DNA of 64,000 nucleotides. Source: Dysgonomonas mossii. GTDB lineage: Bacteria; Bacteroidota; Bacteroidia; Bacteroidales; Dysgonomonadaceae. Each line of letters begins with the position of its first letter. Within the stretch, counting starts at the first letter, position 1. The notes beneath the pieces are model-generated. The model did no database searches. It saw only the letters and a list, made by a program, of their open reading frames with translations, and was not told where the DNA came from. The DNA lies in NCBI RefSeq assembly GCF_004569505.1, contig NZ_SPPK01000003.1, positions 62,001-126,000 of the forward strand. The letters are read 5' to 3'. The position numbers and the translations under genes are program-made. Below are positions 8,525 through 17,107 of the stretch, one piece after another.

Positions 8525-9265
8525 TTATGCTTTGTTGGCATTTTCTATTGCTAATTTTATTTTTTCGGCATCTGATAGTAATATCGAATACTCTTCGTTG
8601 AAGTTGTCGAAGATGGGGGATTGGTATTGCATTTCTCCTTTGTACCGACTCCTGAAAGAACCGTGAAACTCTTTCAATCCTGTTGCCTTTGCAAGATCTG
8701 CAATGTTATTTTCTGTAATTCCTCCACCCGGCATAATGATGATGCGGTTGTTTGCTTTTTCTATTAATTGCTTTAAAATCTCTTTTCCTTCAGGGGCTGT
8801 TTTCTTTCCGCCGGAGGTAAGTATTCTATCGCATCCCAGTCCGATAATATCTTCGAGAGATTTACTCAAATCAGAGCATCTGTCGAATGCTCGATGGAAA
8901 GTAGTGCTCATGCCATATTGGTGAGCAATCTCAACCAGTTCTTTATTTCTTACTTTGTCTATTGTTCCATCAGCATTCAAGATGCCAAAAACAACTCCGT
9001 CACATTTCGCTAGACCGCAATGATGGATGTCTCTTTTCATCATTTCAAACTCGAGATCATTATATAAAAAATCACCTCCGCGTGGACGTATAATTACATT
9101 CACCTGTATAATCAAATTTTTCCGTGTGAATTCTATTTGCGAAAGGGCAGGGGTTGTCCCTCCTTCTTCGAGATTATCACATAATTCTACCCGAACAGCT
9201 CCTCCTTTTTGAGCTTCGATTGCTGATTGTGCTGAATTTGCACAAACTTCGGCTACTATATTCAT
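8525..9265 (-). CDS. cutC: CutC family protein
   Basis: A 246-residue TIM-barrel protein of the CutC family. Recognisable blocks are the N-terminal EVCANSAQSAIEAQ, RVELCDNLEEGGTTPA, the VNVIIRPRGGDFLY strand and IMPGGGITENN. CutC was described as a copper homeostasis protein in E. coli, but that role has been questioned and the enzymatic activity is unknown. It lies 103 bases upstream of mnmG on the same strand; mnmG appears to have its own promoter, so the two need not be co-transcribed. Confidence 0.92.
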   Translation of the reverse strand: MNIVAEVCANSAQSAIEAQKGGAVRVELCDNLEEGGTTPALSQIEFTRKNLIIQVNVIIRPRGGDFLYNDLEFEMMKRDIHHCGLAKCDGVVFGILNADGTIDKVRNKELVEIAHQYGMSTTFHRAFDRCSDLSKSLEDIIGLGCDRILTSGGKKTAPEGKEILKQLIEKANNRIIIMPGGGITENNIADLAKATGLKEFHGSFRSRYKGEMQYQSPIFDNFNEEYSILLSDAEKIKLAIENANKA

Positions 9266-9497
9266 CGTAACTTTCTTATTATTAATTGATTATTATGTTT
9301 TTTATTTTTGAAGTTCCAAATATAAAGAATAATTTATTATTTAAACAAATATTCAGATGCTTTGGTTATGTGATGCTTAATTGTCTTAGTTATTATAATT
9401 TTTTGATTTTATAATTGTAATTATAATATAATCAGAATGTTAGTTTTGTTTCTTGCGTGGCGATATCGAAAATATGATAACAATGAAAATGAAATAT

Positions 9498-9505
9498 TAA
9501 CTTTG
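9498..9505 (+). promoter_or_regulatory. -7 box before the EamA transporter
   Basis: TAACTTTG, 24 bases before the start codon at 9529, consistent with TAnnTTTG. The rest of the 9266-9528 gap is AT-rich and shows nothing else I can name. Confidence 0.4.
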
Positions 9506-9528
9506 CTGACTTTCGCACTGAAAATATA

Positions 9529-10410
9529 ATGAGTAAATCAAAAGGAATTGCATTAGCGTTGATATCATCCGGAACCTTCGGGTTGATAGCATTTTTCTCT
9601 ATTCCCTTGTTAAAATCAGGGATGCATATTCCTTCTATATTGTTTTATCGGAGTTTGTTGGCGGCAGCTTTTCTGGGCATTGTATGTCTTATTCGGAAAA
9701 GAAACTTTAGAATCTCTCCTAAATTGGCTACTCAGCTGTTATTCTTGGGGTTGCTTTATACGATGACATCGATGGGTTTAATTTACTCTTATAATTTTAT
9801 CTCCAGCGGAGTTGCTACTACTATCCATTTCCTTTATCCTGTGGTAGTTGCGTGCATGATGATCATGTTTTATAAAGAGAAATTATCTCGTAACTTATTG
9901 CTTGCAGCCGTCTTGGCTTTAGTTGGAGTTGCTTTGTTGTGTTGGAGCGATACAGGATTTATTAATACCAGGGGGCTTTTGTCTGTATTAATGACTGTTT
10001 TTACATATTCAGCTTATATTGTTAGCTTAAACAGAAATAGTATTAAAATCATTGATCCTGAGGTGTTTACATTTTATGTAATGCTTTTCGGAGCATTTAT
10101 TTTCTCTGTGTTTTCATATTCTACCACAGGTATAGAAATAGTTCCGAATGCCATGTCGTGGTTTAATCTGATAGGATTGGCCTTATTTGCGACCGTTCTT
10201 TCGGGATTGGCTTTGGTTTCGGCAGTTAAGTATGCCGGATCTACCATTACCTCCATACTCGGATCGATGGAGCCTGTAGTGGCTACTTTAGTTGGCATAT
10301 TACATTTTGGAGAACCATTCGGGTGGAATAGTTTCTTCGGGCTCGCTCTTGTAATAGGTGCTGTTACATTGGTAATAGTTACAAGCAAGGAAAAATCCTT
10401 AGAAGATTGA
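9529..10410 (+). CDS. EamA family (DMT superfamily) transporter
   Basis: A 293-residue inner-membrane protein with about ten hydrophobic segments arranged as two EamA repeats (residues ~1-135 and ~145-285). The second repeat ends in the characteristic ILGSMEPVVATLVGILHFGE stretch, and the first has the matching YPVVVACMMIMFYKEKLS stretch. DMT carriers usually export amino acids or other small metabolites; the substrate is unknown here. Its last 12 bases overlap the end of the convergent dacB gene. Confidence 0.87.
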   Translation: MSKSKGIALALISSGTFGLIAFFSIPLLKSGMHIPSILFYRSLLAAAFLGIVCLIRKRNFRISPKLATQLLFLGLLYTMTSMGLIYSYNFISSGVATTIHFLYPVVVACMMIMFYKEKLSRNLLLAAVLALVGVALLCWSDTGFINTRGLLSVLMTVFTYSAYIVSLNRNSIKIIDPEVFTFYVMLFGAFIFSVFSYSTTGIEIVPNAMSWFNLIGLALFATVLSGLALVSAVKYAGSTITSILGSMEPVVATLVGILHFGEPFGWNSFFGLALVIGAVTLVIVTSKEKSLED

Positions 10411-11844
10411 TAATAAAAGGGCGTCTATTGCTTTTACTATCTCGCTGCGTGATCCCGTAAATTTATTTACCATAATTGTAAATGCATACTTTTCGTATCC
10501 GTTTATGTAATAACCTGCAAAGCATTGCACTCCTCCGATACTCCCGCTTTTCATCGATATTTTCCCTTCTAATGAGGTGCCTTTCAATCGATTTCTTACT
10601 GTTCCGTCTTTTCCTGCTTTTGGCAGAGATTCTAAGAAGGCATCAGCATATTTGCTTTTTGTCTGCATATAAACGAGAAGGTCACACATAAAGCTGGGGC
10701 TTACAGCATTAGCCGGAGATAATCCGCTTCCATCGTACATTATTAGTGCCTCTGTATCTAATCCTTTGCTTTTCCACAGATCGTTTACTCCTTCTATCCC
10801 TGCATCGAGAGCCGAATAATAAATATCTTTGTTTTTATCTCGTCCTATTGTGCGTATCAGGTGTTCGGCATAATGGTTATTACTTCTTACATTGGTATCC
10901 TTTATAATGTCTTTCATAGGAAATGAGAGGTGTGTATAGAATACCTTTTCATCGAAATATTTCTTTTCTTTCTGATACTTCTTACTAAAATATTTTTCAT
11001 AGGTAGTATTCACCGTACCCACTTCATATTTGTTTTCCTGCAATAGTTTGCTTATTGCCTGACCTAAATAGAGCCCCGGATTCGGGATATCTCCCTTTAT
11101 GCTGAATGATTCCTTTCCTGCGGGGATATCTCCTGTTAGAAGCCTTTTATTTGACATGGGAGACCCATGTATGTATCCGTTATCTGCATCATTATTATTC
11201 AGCTTGAGTCTATTTTGGAAATCGATGTTTATTTCCGGTTCAGTTTTTACAATCAGGGGACAAGTATCCGCATTTAGCGTATTGAAGTAAAGCTTATAGG
11301 TATTGTCAAAGATACTTATTCCGTATGACCCTGAAGCATAATAATTTCCGATATCCTGATATGTCCATTGCTCCGAAATACCGTCATATCCAAAATAATT
11401 ATCTATAATGGTGATATCGATTTTGTCGTTGGAATGAAAGTTTTCTTTTATTTTGTGTATCCACTGAGAAAGAAATAAGGAAGGAGTATTATCCAGAAAT
11501 TCTGTTCCTAGCGTGGGATCTCCATATCCATGAATGAGCAAACCATTTTTATTGTTTTTATCCTTTGCCAATGTTGTTTTATATCTATAGTCAGGTCCGA
11601 ATACTTCGAGTGCGCTCGCTGTAGTTACTACTTTGAGTATCGATGCCGGAGTATAAGCTTTATCCGGATCGTTTGATATTATTTCTTTTCCCGAGAAATC
11701 TTTTACGCAAATTCCAACAGAGGCGTGTTTTAAACCTTTGTTATTTAAAAATTGTTGTAGGCTTTGTTCTCTTGTTTGGGCTGACAAAGTGTAATGCGCT
11801 AGAACAAAGAATATTAATAAATACCGGATTTTCAAATTCTTCAT
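10399..11844 (-). CDS. dacB: D-alanyl-D-alanine carboxypeptidase/endopeptidase (PBP4 type)
   Basis: I take the ATG at 11844 (481 residues); a TTG two codons upstream is also in frame. A signal peptide (KIRYLLIFFVLAHYTLSAQ) sends it to the periplasm. The three penicillin-binding motifs are present: SILK near residue 65 with the nucleophilic Ser, SNN near residue 327, and KSGS near residue 434 in place of KTG. The large insert between the first two motifs is typical of class C low-molecular-weight PBPs (peptidase S13). It trims or cleaves cross-linked peptidoglycan. It is convergent with, and overlaps by 12 bases, the EamA gene. Confidence 0.94.
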   Translation of the reverse strand: MKNLKIRYLLIFFVLAHYTLSAQTREQSLQQFLNNKGLKHASVGICVKDFSGKEIISNDPDKAYTPASILKVVTTASALEVFGPDYRYKTTLAKDKNNKNGLLIHGYGDPTLGTEFLDNTPSLFLSQWIHKIKENFHSNDKIDITIIDNYFGYDGISEQWTYQDIGNYYASGSYGISIFDNTYKLYFNTLNADTCPLIVKTEPEINIDFQNRLKLNNNDADNGYIHGSPMSNKRLLTGDIPAGKESFSIKGDIPNPGLYLGQAISKLLQENKYEVGTVNTTYEKYFSKKYQKEKKYFDEKVFYTHLSFPMKDIIKDTNVRSNNHYAEHLIRTIGRDKNKDIYYSALDAGIEGVNDLWKSKGLDTEALIMYDGSGLSPANAVSPSFMCDLLVYMQTKSKYADAFLESLPKAGKDGTVRNRLKGTSLEGKISMKSGSIGGVQCFAGYYINGYEKYAFTIMVNKFTGSRSEIVKAIDALLLSIF

Positions 11845-11878
11845 GAGCAAAATGCTGAAATTAAATTAGAAAAATAAA

Positions 11879-11886
11879 TATCTTTG
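11879..11886 (+). promoter_or_regulatory. -7 box before the AI-2E family gene
   Basis: TATCTTTG, 42 bases before the start at 11928, matching TAnnTTTG. The -33 region, if any, would fall at the start of the divergent dacB gene. Confidence 0.45.
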
Positions 11887-11927
11887 TAAAGATATATAAA
11901 TAAAATAATTAAGAAGCTAAACAGATT

Positions 11928-13058
11928 ATGAACCAGCCTTTTGAAAAACCTTTTACATTCGACAGGACTATCCGTATGCTCATTAGTGTTATTGCAATAG
12001 GGGGAGCTTTATATTTTCTGTATATTTTGAAGGATGTTTTGCTACCCTTTCTTATTGCATGGCTATTGGCGTATATGCTAAATCCTTTGGTTCGATTCTA
12101 TCAAAAGAGATTGAGATTGGCTCACTCTCTGGCTGTTGTTCTAACGCTTCTCTCTGTGGCCGGTTTTATTACTCTATTAGGTTTTATATTAGTTCCGCTT
12201 ATAGAGAATGAAATATGGCAAATAAATGGTCTGATCGCTACTTATGATTTGTCTTCTATCAGCCACGATGGCATTCCTATGAGTATTGCAGATATATTTT
12301 CGCGTTATGTAGATTTTAAAGAAATACAAGATAGTTTATCCAGAGACAACTTGATCGAAATTGTTCAATATCTGAGTCCTGCTGTTGAAGCGATATTCTC
12401 CAATACTATTTCTTTCTTAGTTGGTCTTACTGTCGTTTTTATCGTCCTTTTGTATTTAATATTTATTCTTCTCGATTATGATAAAATAAACGAATTGTGG
12501 AGATACCTCATTCCTCCCAAATATCGTCCTGTCGTAAATCGTATTACTTTGGATGTGGAGACCAGCATGAATAAATACTTCAGACATCAGGCTTTTATCT
12601 GTGTGATTCTTGCTATTCTGTATGCTACGGGATTTCAGCTTATCGGATTACCGTTGGCTATTATGTTCGGTATTATTGTAGGACTTGTGCACATGATTCC
12701 ATATTTGCAGGTTATCACCTTCCCTCCCGCAATATTGCTTTGCTGGTTGCGAGCTTCACAGACAAACGATAGCTTTTGGATGATGCTCGGACTAGTCGCA
12801 CTTATATATATTATTGTTCAGTGTATCATGGATTTATTTCTTGTGCCTCGTATAATGGGTAAGGCGATGGGGCTGAATCCTGCCATCATTCTCCTTTCAC
12901 TTTCTGTGTGGGGATCATTGCTCGGCATCGTGGGAATGATTATCGCAATACCTCTTACAACTTTACTTTTGTCATACTATAAAGAATTTATAGCTTCCGC
13001 AGAAAGGATACAGGCAGAAGAAAATGCAAAGCACAATATCCCTACCAATGAAACTTGA
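11928..13058 (+). CDS. AI-2E family transporter (PF01594-type membrane protein)
   Basis: A 376-residue inner-membrane protein with about seven or eight hydrophobic segments: two at the N-terminus (residues ~18-55), one near 65-95, then a soluble stretch, then a cluster at ~155-350. The conserved family region VGLVHMIPYLQ ... VPRIMGKAMGLNPAIILLSL is intact. The family takes its name from the autoinducer-2 exporter TqsA, but members also include Na+/H+ antiporters and spore-germination-like proteins, so the substrate is not defined. DUF3127 follows 63 bases downstream on the same strand. Confidence 0.88.
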   Translation: MNQPFEKPFTFDRTIRMLISVIAIGGALYFLYILKDVLLPFLIAWLLAYMLNPLVRFYQKRLRLAHSLAVVLTLLSVAGFITLLGFILVPLIENEIWQINGLIATYDLSSISHDGIPMSIADIFSRYVDFKEIQDSLSRDNLIEIVQYLSPAVEAIFSNTISFLVGLTVVFIVLLYLIFILLDYDKINELWRYLIPPKYRPVVNRITLDVETSMNKYFRHQAFICVILAILYATGFQLIGLPLAIMFGIIVGLVHMIPYLQVITFPPAILLCWLRASQTNDSFWMMLGLVALIYIIVQCIMDLFLVPRIMGKAMGLNPAIILLSLSVWGSLLGIVGMIIAIPLTTLLLSYYKEFIASAERIQAEENAKHNIPTNET

Positions 13059-13121
13059 TAGGTGCGGATTTTTTTGTACTTTTATGCTCCAATTTGAAAA
13101 ATATAAAAGAAACTAACTATA

Positions 13122-13499
13122 ATGCAATTAACAGCGAAATTGATTCAAGTGATGCCTGTACAAACGGGTATGGGTAAGAACGGAGAGTGGAGAAAACAGA
13201 GTATAATACTGGAAACAGACGGAATGTACCCTAAAAAAGTATGTGTTACATTGTGGGGTGATAAAATTAACGAGTCTGTTTTGCAGGTTGGCAATATTCT
13301 CGATGTATCGTTCGATATAGAAAGCCGCGAATATAATGGTAACTGGTATACAGACCTGCGTGCATGGAAGGTTGATCCGGCAGGAGCAGGTGCTCCCGAA
13401 GCTCCCCAAGCGGGATACGGTGCTGCACCCCAACAATCGGCTCCTTCTACACCTGTAGATTTTAGTAGCGGTGGCGATGGTGACGATCTGCCATTCTAA
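13122..13499 (+). CDS. DUF3127 protein with SSB-like acidic tail
   Basis: A 125-residue protein. Residues ~1-87 look like a small beta-rich OB-fold domain (KLIQVMPVQTG, IILETDG, VCVTLWGDK, LDVSFDIESREYNGNWYTDLRAWKV), in line with the DUF3127 family of Bacteroidetes. Residues ~88-117 are a flexible Ala/Pro/Gln/Gly-rich linker, and the protein ends GDDLPF. That tail closely resembles the DDDIPF tip by which single-stranded DNA-binding protein recruits partners. A nucleic-acid-binding role is an inference. A strong terminator follows directly. Confidence 0.87.
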   Translation: MQLTAKLIQVMPVQTGMGKNGEWRKQSIILETDGMYPKKVCVTLWGDKINESVLQVGNILDVSFDIESREYNGNWYTDLRAWKVDPAGAGAPEAPQAGYGAAPQQSAPSTPVDFSSGGDGDDLPF

Positions 13500-13528
13500 G
13501 TAGAAATATAGAATATATATAATTTAAG

Positions 13529-13578
13529 TGTGTAAAAGCTTGTTATCCATTTTGGATAAGGCTTTTACACATTTTTTT
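13529..13578 (+). terminator. Rho-independent terminator after the DUF3127 gene
   Basis: A long stem (TGTGTAAAAGC...TTATCC against GGATAA...GCTTTTACACA, one small internal bulge) with a 5-base loop, followed by a run of seven T. Strong. Confidence 0.85.
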
Positions 13579-13769
13579 GTGTATAAAAGTCATATTTTAT
13601 TCTAATTTTAAAAGCTTAACTAATATACAATTAGATAAATACGGAATAGATAGGTAATATAAAGTCATATGTAGAATATTTAATTCACTTCTTTTCATTC
13701 TTATTTGTATTTTTGTCCGACAGCGTATATTATTGATATATAACAAACAAAGTTTATTCTTACTATGAT

Positions 13770-14936
13770 ATGAAGAAAATACTGATAGCTCTTTTATTGG
13801 TCTTTTTTAATCCCATTTACGGACAAGAGAAAATAAGCTTTACTCCTCCGGCAGAAATAGATTTCTTAAAGGAAGACCCTAATATGGTTCTTTTTATCGG
13901 GTTGATACAAAATGTGCAAACAGACTGGGGGAAACTTGGTGTGCGGGGAAAAGTAAAAAGATTGGTAGAAGAACAATATGCGAAGGATAATAAGACAAGG
14001 TTGTCTAAAATAATATATGATTTTGATGAAGAAGGGAAAGTAATGACTCTTAAAGTAGACTCTTTCTTTTCTAGGATTTACATATATTCTAACAAAGGGA
14101 AATTGGAACAAGAAATAACTTATCAAAAACCTGCAAGAGAATTAACTCATAAGTATGATTATAAAAACGGAAAATTAAAGAATGCTTTATATGAAAATAA
14201 TATTGTTACTGCTTATGGAAATGATAAGGTGAATTTGTTTTATAACTCACAAGGTCAAGTCATAAAATCTGAAAATTTGCAGGATAGTGTATCTACAATT
14301 TATGGTTATAATGGTCAAGGACGACTTGTAGAAAAAAAAGTCAGGAGGAACAATCAATCGACTTCGGAGGTATATGCAAGTACACAGATAGATTATAATG
14401 ATAAAAGTGATATTGAGAGAAAATTCACCCAATACCTTTCATCTAATCAAGGAGACACCTCTTTTATAATTGATCTGTATAAATATAAATACGACGACAA
14501 TGATAATTGGATTGATTGTAAGCGTTTAGGTGGAGGTGATGTCCTATTTACCCATCGACGTATATATTATCATGATGGAACTTATTCGGGGGATACATTG
14601 AATTCCGAAGACCGTAAACGTATTTATTCTATGGAGGAAGTTGATATTCCGGCATGGCATTCTGATGGGAAATTACCTATTCTGGATTTTTTAACAAAAA
14701 ATATAAGACTATCCAGAGCTGTTCGATCCGTGGGTAGAGGTAAGGTAAAAATAAGCATGATTGTATCGGACAAAGGAATTATATCTGATATTAAGATAGA
14801 TGGTCTTACTGCGGATCATTTAACTGATATTTTACCTGTAATTCCTAAGAAATGTATACCCGCTAAGAAAAATGGTATAGACGTTACTACCTATTTAGAA
14901 ATAAATATAACTTTTGAATTGGTAACATTACAATAA
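13770..14936 (+). CDS. Secreted protein with YD-like repeats and TonB-C-like end
   Basis: 388 residues. The N-terminal MKKILIALLLVFFNPIYGQ is a signal peptide, with no lipobox Cys, so it is probably periplasmic. Residues ~75-270 show loose repeats of the form YDxxGKxxxxxxY (IYDFDEEGKVM, YIYSNKGKLEQ, YDYKNGKLKN, FYNSQGQVIK, YGYNGQGRLVEK, YKYDDNDNW), like YD/RHS-type beta repeats. Residues ~318-386 (RAVRSVGRGKVKISMIVSDKGIISDIKIDG) resemble a TonB C-terminal domain, usually found in proteins that bridge to the outer membrane. No function is assigned. It stands alone between two terminators. Confidence 0.75.
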   Translation: MKKILIALLLVFFNPIYGQEKISFTPPAEIDFLKEDPNMVLFIGLIQNVQTDWGKLGVRGKVKRLVEEQYAKDNKTRLSKIIYDFDEEGKVMTLKVDSFFSRIYIYSNKGKLEQEITYQKPARELTHKYDYKNGKLKNALYENNIVTAYGNDKVNLFYNSQGQVIKSENLQDSVSTIYGYNGQGRLVEKKVRRNNQSTSEVYASTQIDYNDKSDIERKFTQYLSSNQGDTSFIIDLYKYKYDDNDNWIDCKRLGGGDVLFTHRRIYYHDGTYSGDTLNSEDRKRIYSMEEVDIPAWHSDGKLPILDFLTKNIRLSRAVRSVGRGKVKISMIVSDKGIISDIKIDGLTADHLTDILPVIPKKCIPAKKNGIDVTTYLEINITFELVTLQ

Positions 14937-14972
14937 ATCAAATGTTTTGATCTTAAAAAGGTTTGCTAATTC

Positions 14973-15003
14973 TTTGTCTGTCAAAAAATAAATCATATCT
15001 TTG
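14973..15003 (+). promoter_or_regulatory. rpsO promoter, -33 and -7
   Basis: TTTG at 14973-14976 and TATCTTTG at 14996-15003, 19 bases apart, match the canonical Bacteroidetes TTTG-N19-TAnnTTTG promoter. Transcription would start near 15010, leaving a leader of about 25 bases before the rpsO ATG. Confidence 0.8.
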
Positions 15004-15034
15004 CACCTCGTTTATAAACAATTAAATAATTACT

Positions 15035-15304
15035 ATGTATTTAGATTCAGCTAAAAAGCAAGAACTCTTCGCAAAGTACGGAAAGTCTAACACTGATACT
15101 GGCTCACCAGAGGCTCAGATAGCATTGTTTTCATACCGTATTTCGCATTTGACTGAACACTTGAAGTCAAATAAGAAGGACTATAACACAGAAAGATCAC
15201 TTAAACGCCTTGTAGGTAAACGTCGTCGTTTACTTGATTATCTTACTGCAAATGATATCGAAAGATATCGTGCGATAATCAAAGAACTAGGTATCAGAAA
15301 GTAA
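15035..15304 (+). CDS. rpsO: 30S ribosomal protein S15
   Basis: 89 residues, the exact usual length. It has the S15 signature DTGSPEAQIALFSYRISHLTEHLK and the basic KRLVGKRRRLLDYL helix. S15 binds the central domain of 16S rRNA early in assembly of the small subunit. It is monocistronic: a canonical promoter lies at 14973-15003 and a terminator at 15324-15365. The leader is too short for the long structured autoregulatory site of E. coli rpsO, and pnp is not next to it. Confidence 0.98.
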   Translation: MYLDSAKKQELFAKYGKSNTDTGSPEAQIALFSYRISHLTEHLKSNKKDYNTERSLKRLVGKRRRLLDYLTANDIERYRAIIKELGIRK

Positions 15305-15323
15305 TTCTTTCCAGCGAAATTTT

Positions 15324-15365
15324 AAAGAGATTGTTTCATCCGATTCAATCTCTTTTTATTTTTGT
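15324..15365 (+). terminator. Rho-independent terminator after rpsO
   Basis: AAAGAGATTG pairs with CAATCTCTTT (10 bp, 12-base loop), followed by TTATTTTTGTG. Confidence 0.8.
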
Positions 15366-15440
15366 GTGCTCTGAGACGAATTTTCTCTATTATTTTGATG
15401 AAAAAATATCTAATATTGTAATACGTTCTGTAATCGGTAT

Positions 15441-15492
15441 AAAAAGTAACACCTAAAATAAGGGACAAAAAGTGTCACTTTTGTCACCTTTT
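15441..15492 (+). repeat. TGTCAC element, copy 1
   Basis: Block AAAAAGTAACA at 15441-15451, then 16 bases, then a 25-base core at 15468-15492 beginning AAAAGTGTCACTTTT and continuing GTCACCTTTT. The core holds a palindrome (AAAAGTG-T-CACTTTT) and a 9-base-spaced direct repeat of TGTCAC; the first block is inverted relative to it. It ends 38 bases before the argB start. Two further copies occur at 30133-30184 and 37800-37849. Confidence 0.7.
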
Positions 15493-15530
15493 GGGAATAA
15501 AGGTTGAACAGCATAAATTATTTAATTGAA

Positions 15531-16298
15531 ATGGATAAGCTTACGATTATAAAAGTTGGAGGTAAGATTGTAGAAGAAGAACAATCTTTACGTCAGTTAT
15601 TGAAAGATTTTTCTCTGATAGAAGGTTACAAAGTACTTGTGCATGGGGGAGGGCGTTCTGCTACCAAACTGGCGGAGAAACTAGGTATAGAGAGCCGAAT
15701 GGTAAATGGAAGGCGTGTAACTGATCGAGATACATTAGAGATTGTAACAATGGTATACGGAGGCCTTGTAAATAAAAATATTGTTGCCGGGTTGCAAGCT
15801 CTAGGAGTAAATGCCTTAGGCCTTACCGGTGCTGATATGAACATCATACGATCGGAAAAACGGCCGGTGAAAGAGGTTGACTATGGCTTTGTTGGTGATG
15901 TTAAAGAGGTAAATGCTGAAACATTGTCTTCGCTTATCCAACAAGGAATAGTGCCTATTCTTGCCCCGCTGACTCACGATAAAGAAGGAAATATACTAAA
16001 TACCAATGCTGATACTATAGCCGGAGAAACAGCGAAGGCTTTGGCTCTTAAGTTTGATGTAACCCTTATTTATTGCTTCGAAAAGAAGGGTGTACTCATG
16101 AATGAAAATGATGATGAGAGTGTGATTCCTGATATAAATAAAGCTACGTTTGAGCAATTGGTTAAAGATGGAATTGTACAAGGAGGAATGATCCCCAAAT
16201 TAGAAAATGCCTTTCAGGCGATAGAAAAAGGAGTGAAAGAAGTGATTATTACAAGTGCATCCGAATTTGGAGAAAATACGGGTACACGAATTTGCTAA
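15531..16298 (+). CDS. argB: Acetylglutamate kinase
   Basis: I chose the ATG at 15531 (255 residues, usual length about 258); a TTG at 15504 in frame would add nine unlikely residues. The amino-acid kinase fold starts with LTIIKVGGKIVEE, with the Gly-rich VHGGGRSATKLAEKLG substrate loop, GLVNKNIV, GLTGADMN and the C-terminal GGMIPKLENAFQAI block with the conserved Lys. It phosphorylates N-acetyl-L-glutamate in arginine synthesis. It is an orphan here: no other arg gene is nearby. Copy 1 of the TGTCAC element lies just upstream and could be its control region. Confidence 0.95.
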   Translation: MDKLTIIKVGGKIVEEEQSLRQLLKDFSLIEGYKVLVHGGGRSATKLAEKLGIESRMVNGRRVTDRDTLEIVTMVYGGLVNKNIVAGLQALGVNALGLTGADMNIIRSEKRPVKEVDYGFVGDVKEVNAETLSSLIQQGIVPILAPLTHDKEGNILNTNADTIAGETAKALALKFDVTLIYCFEKKGVLMNENDDESVIPDINKATFEQLVKDGIVQGGMIPKLENAFQAIEKGVKEVIITSASEFGENTGTRIC

Positions 16299-16429
16299 TA
16301 CTCAGTAAAGCAGATATTTTTTATAGAATATCATTTTTTTTAAGAAAAATTAATTATATTTACATCTGTAATACTATATTAAACTAAAATAGAGTTAAAT
16401 TATTTAGTCATTCTTAAACTTTCATTACT

Positions 16430-16963
16430 ATGAAAAAATTATTACTAGTCGCCGTTTTGGCAGTATTCAGTGTGAGTATTAGTGCGCAAGGGCTTAAAGG
16501 GACTTGGTTTGCGGGTGGAGAAATCTCTTATTCAGATGTTAATGATGTTAAATCAACAATGATTCTACCTGTTATTGGAACCTTTGTTTCTCCTAGTGTA
16601 GCTGTTGGTATAGGAGCCGGCTACCTAAGTGTAAAAGAAGATGGAGAAACAAGTGATGCTTTTGTTGCAAAGCCATTGGTTCGTAAATATTGGAATATAA
16701 CAGGTCCCGTTTATCTGTTTGGACAAGTTGCCGCCCCATTGATGTTTTCTGATGGTGTAAATAGTTATGGTTTGCAAGTTTCTCCAGGTATCGATATTGT
16801 AGTGACATCTTGGTTGACATTTGAAACATCATTTTCAATTTTTGGTCTTAATGTTATTGATTCTGATGGATCTACAGATTGGAATATAGGTGCAAATCCA
16901 TTCAATTCTTTGACAGACAGGAAAGTCGGTGATTTACAGGTTGGTGTTAAATTCCTATTCTAA
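16430..16963 (+). CDS. Small outer-membrane beta-barrel protein
   Basis: 177 residues with a signal peptide (MKKLLLVAVLAVFSVSISAQ). The mature part alternates polar and hydrophobic residues in about eight amphipathic strands and ends on an aromatic residue (LQVGVKFLF), the usual C-terminal signature for barrel insertion by BAM. It belongs to the broad OMP_b-brl class common in Bacteroidetes; function unknown. A strong terminator at 16991-17029 separates it from the next, also barrel-type, gene. Confidence 0.8.
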   Translation: MKKLLLVAVLAVFSVSISAQGLKGTWFAGGEISYSDVNDVKSTMILPVIGTFVSPSVAVGIGAGYLSVKEDGETSDAFVAKPLVRKYWNITGPVYLFGQVAAPLMFSDGVNSYGLQVSPGIDIVVTSWLTFETSFSIFGLNVIDSDGSTDWNIGANPFNSLTDRKVGDLQVGVKFLF

Positions 16964-16990
16964 GGATTGGATAATCAAAAATAATTATAC

Positions 16991-17029
16991 AATAAAAGTC
17001 TCACATAAAATGTGAGACTTTTATTTTTG
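16991..17029 (+). terminator. Rho-independent terminator
   Basis: A perfect 15-bp stem (AATAAAAGTCTCACA with TGTGAGACTTTTATT) and 5-base loop, then TTTT. Confidence 0.88.
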
Positions 17030-17107
17030 TTACAATAGCAGGGTATATTAAAAAAGAGTATATTTGTTTTGATCTTATTTAATTTACAAACTTAACTTAA
17101 TTAACTT

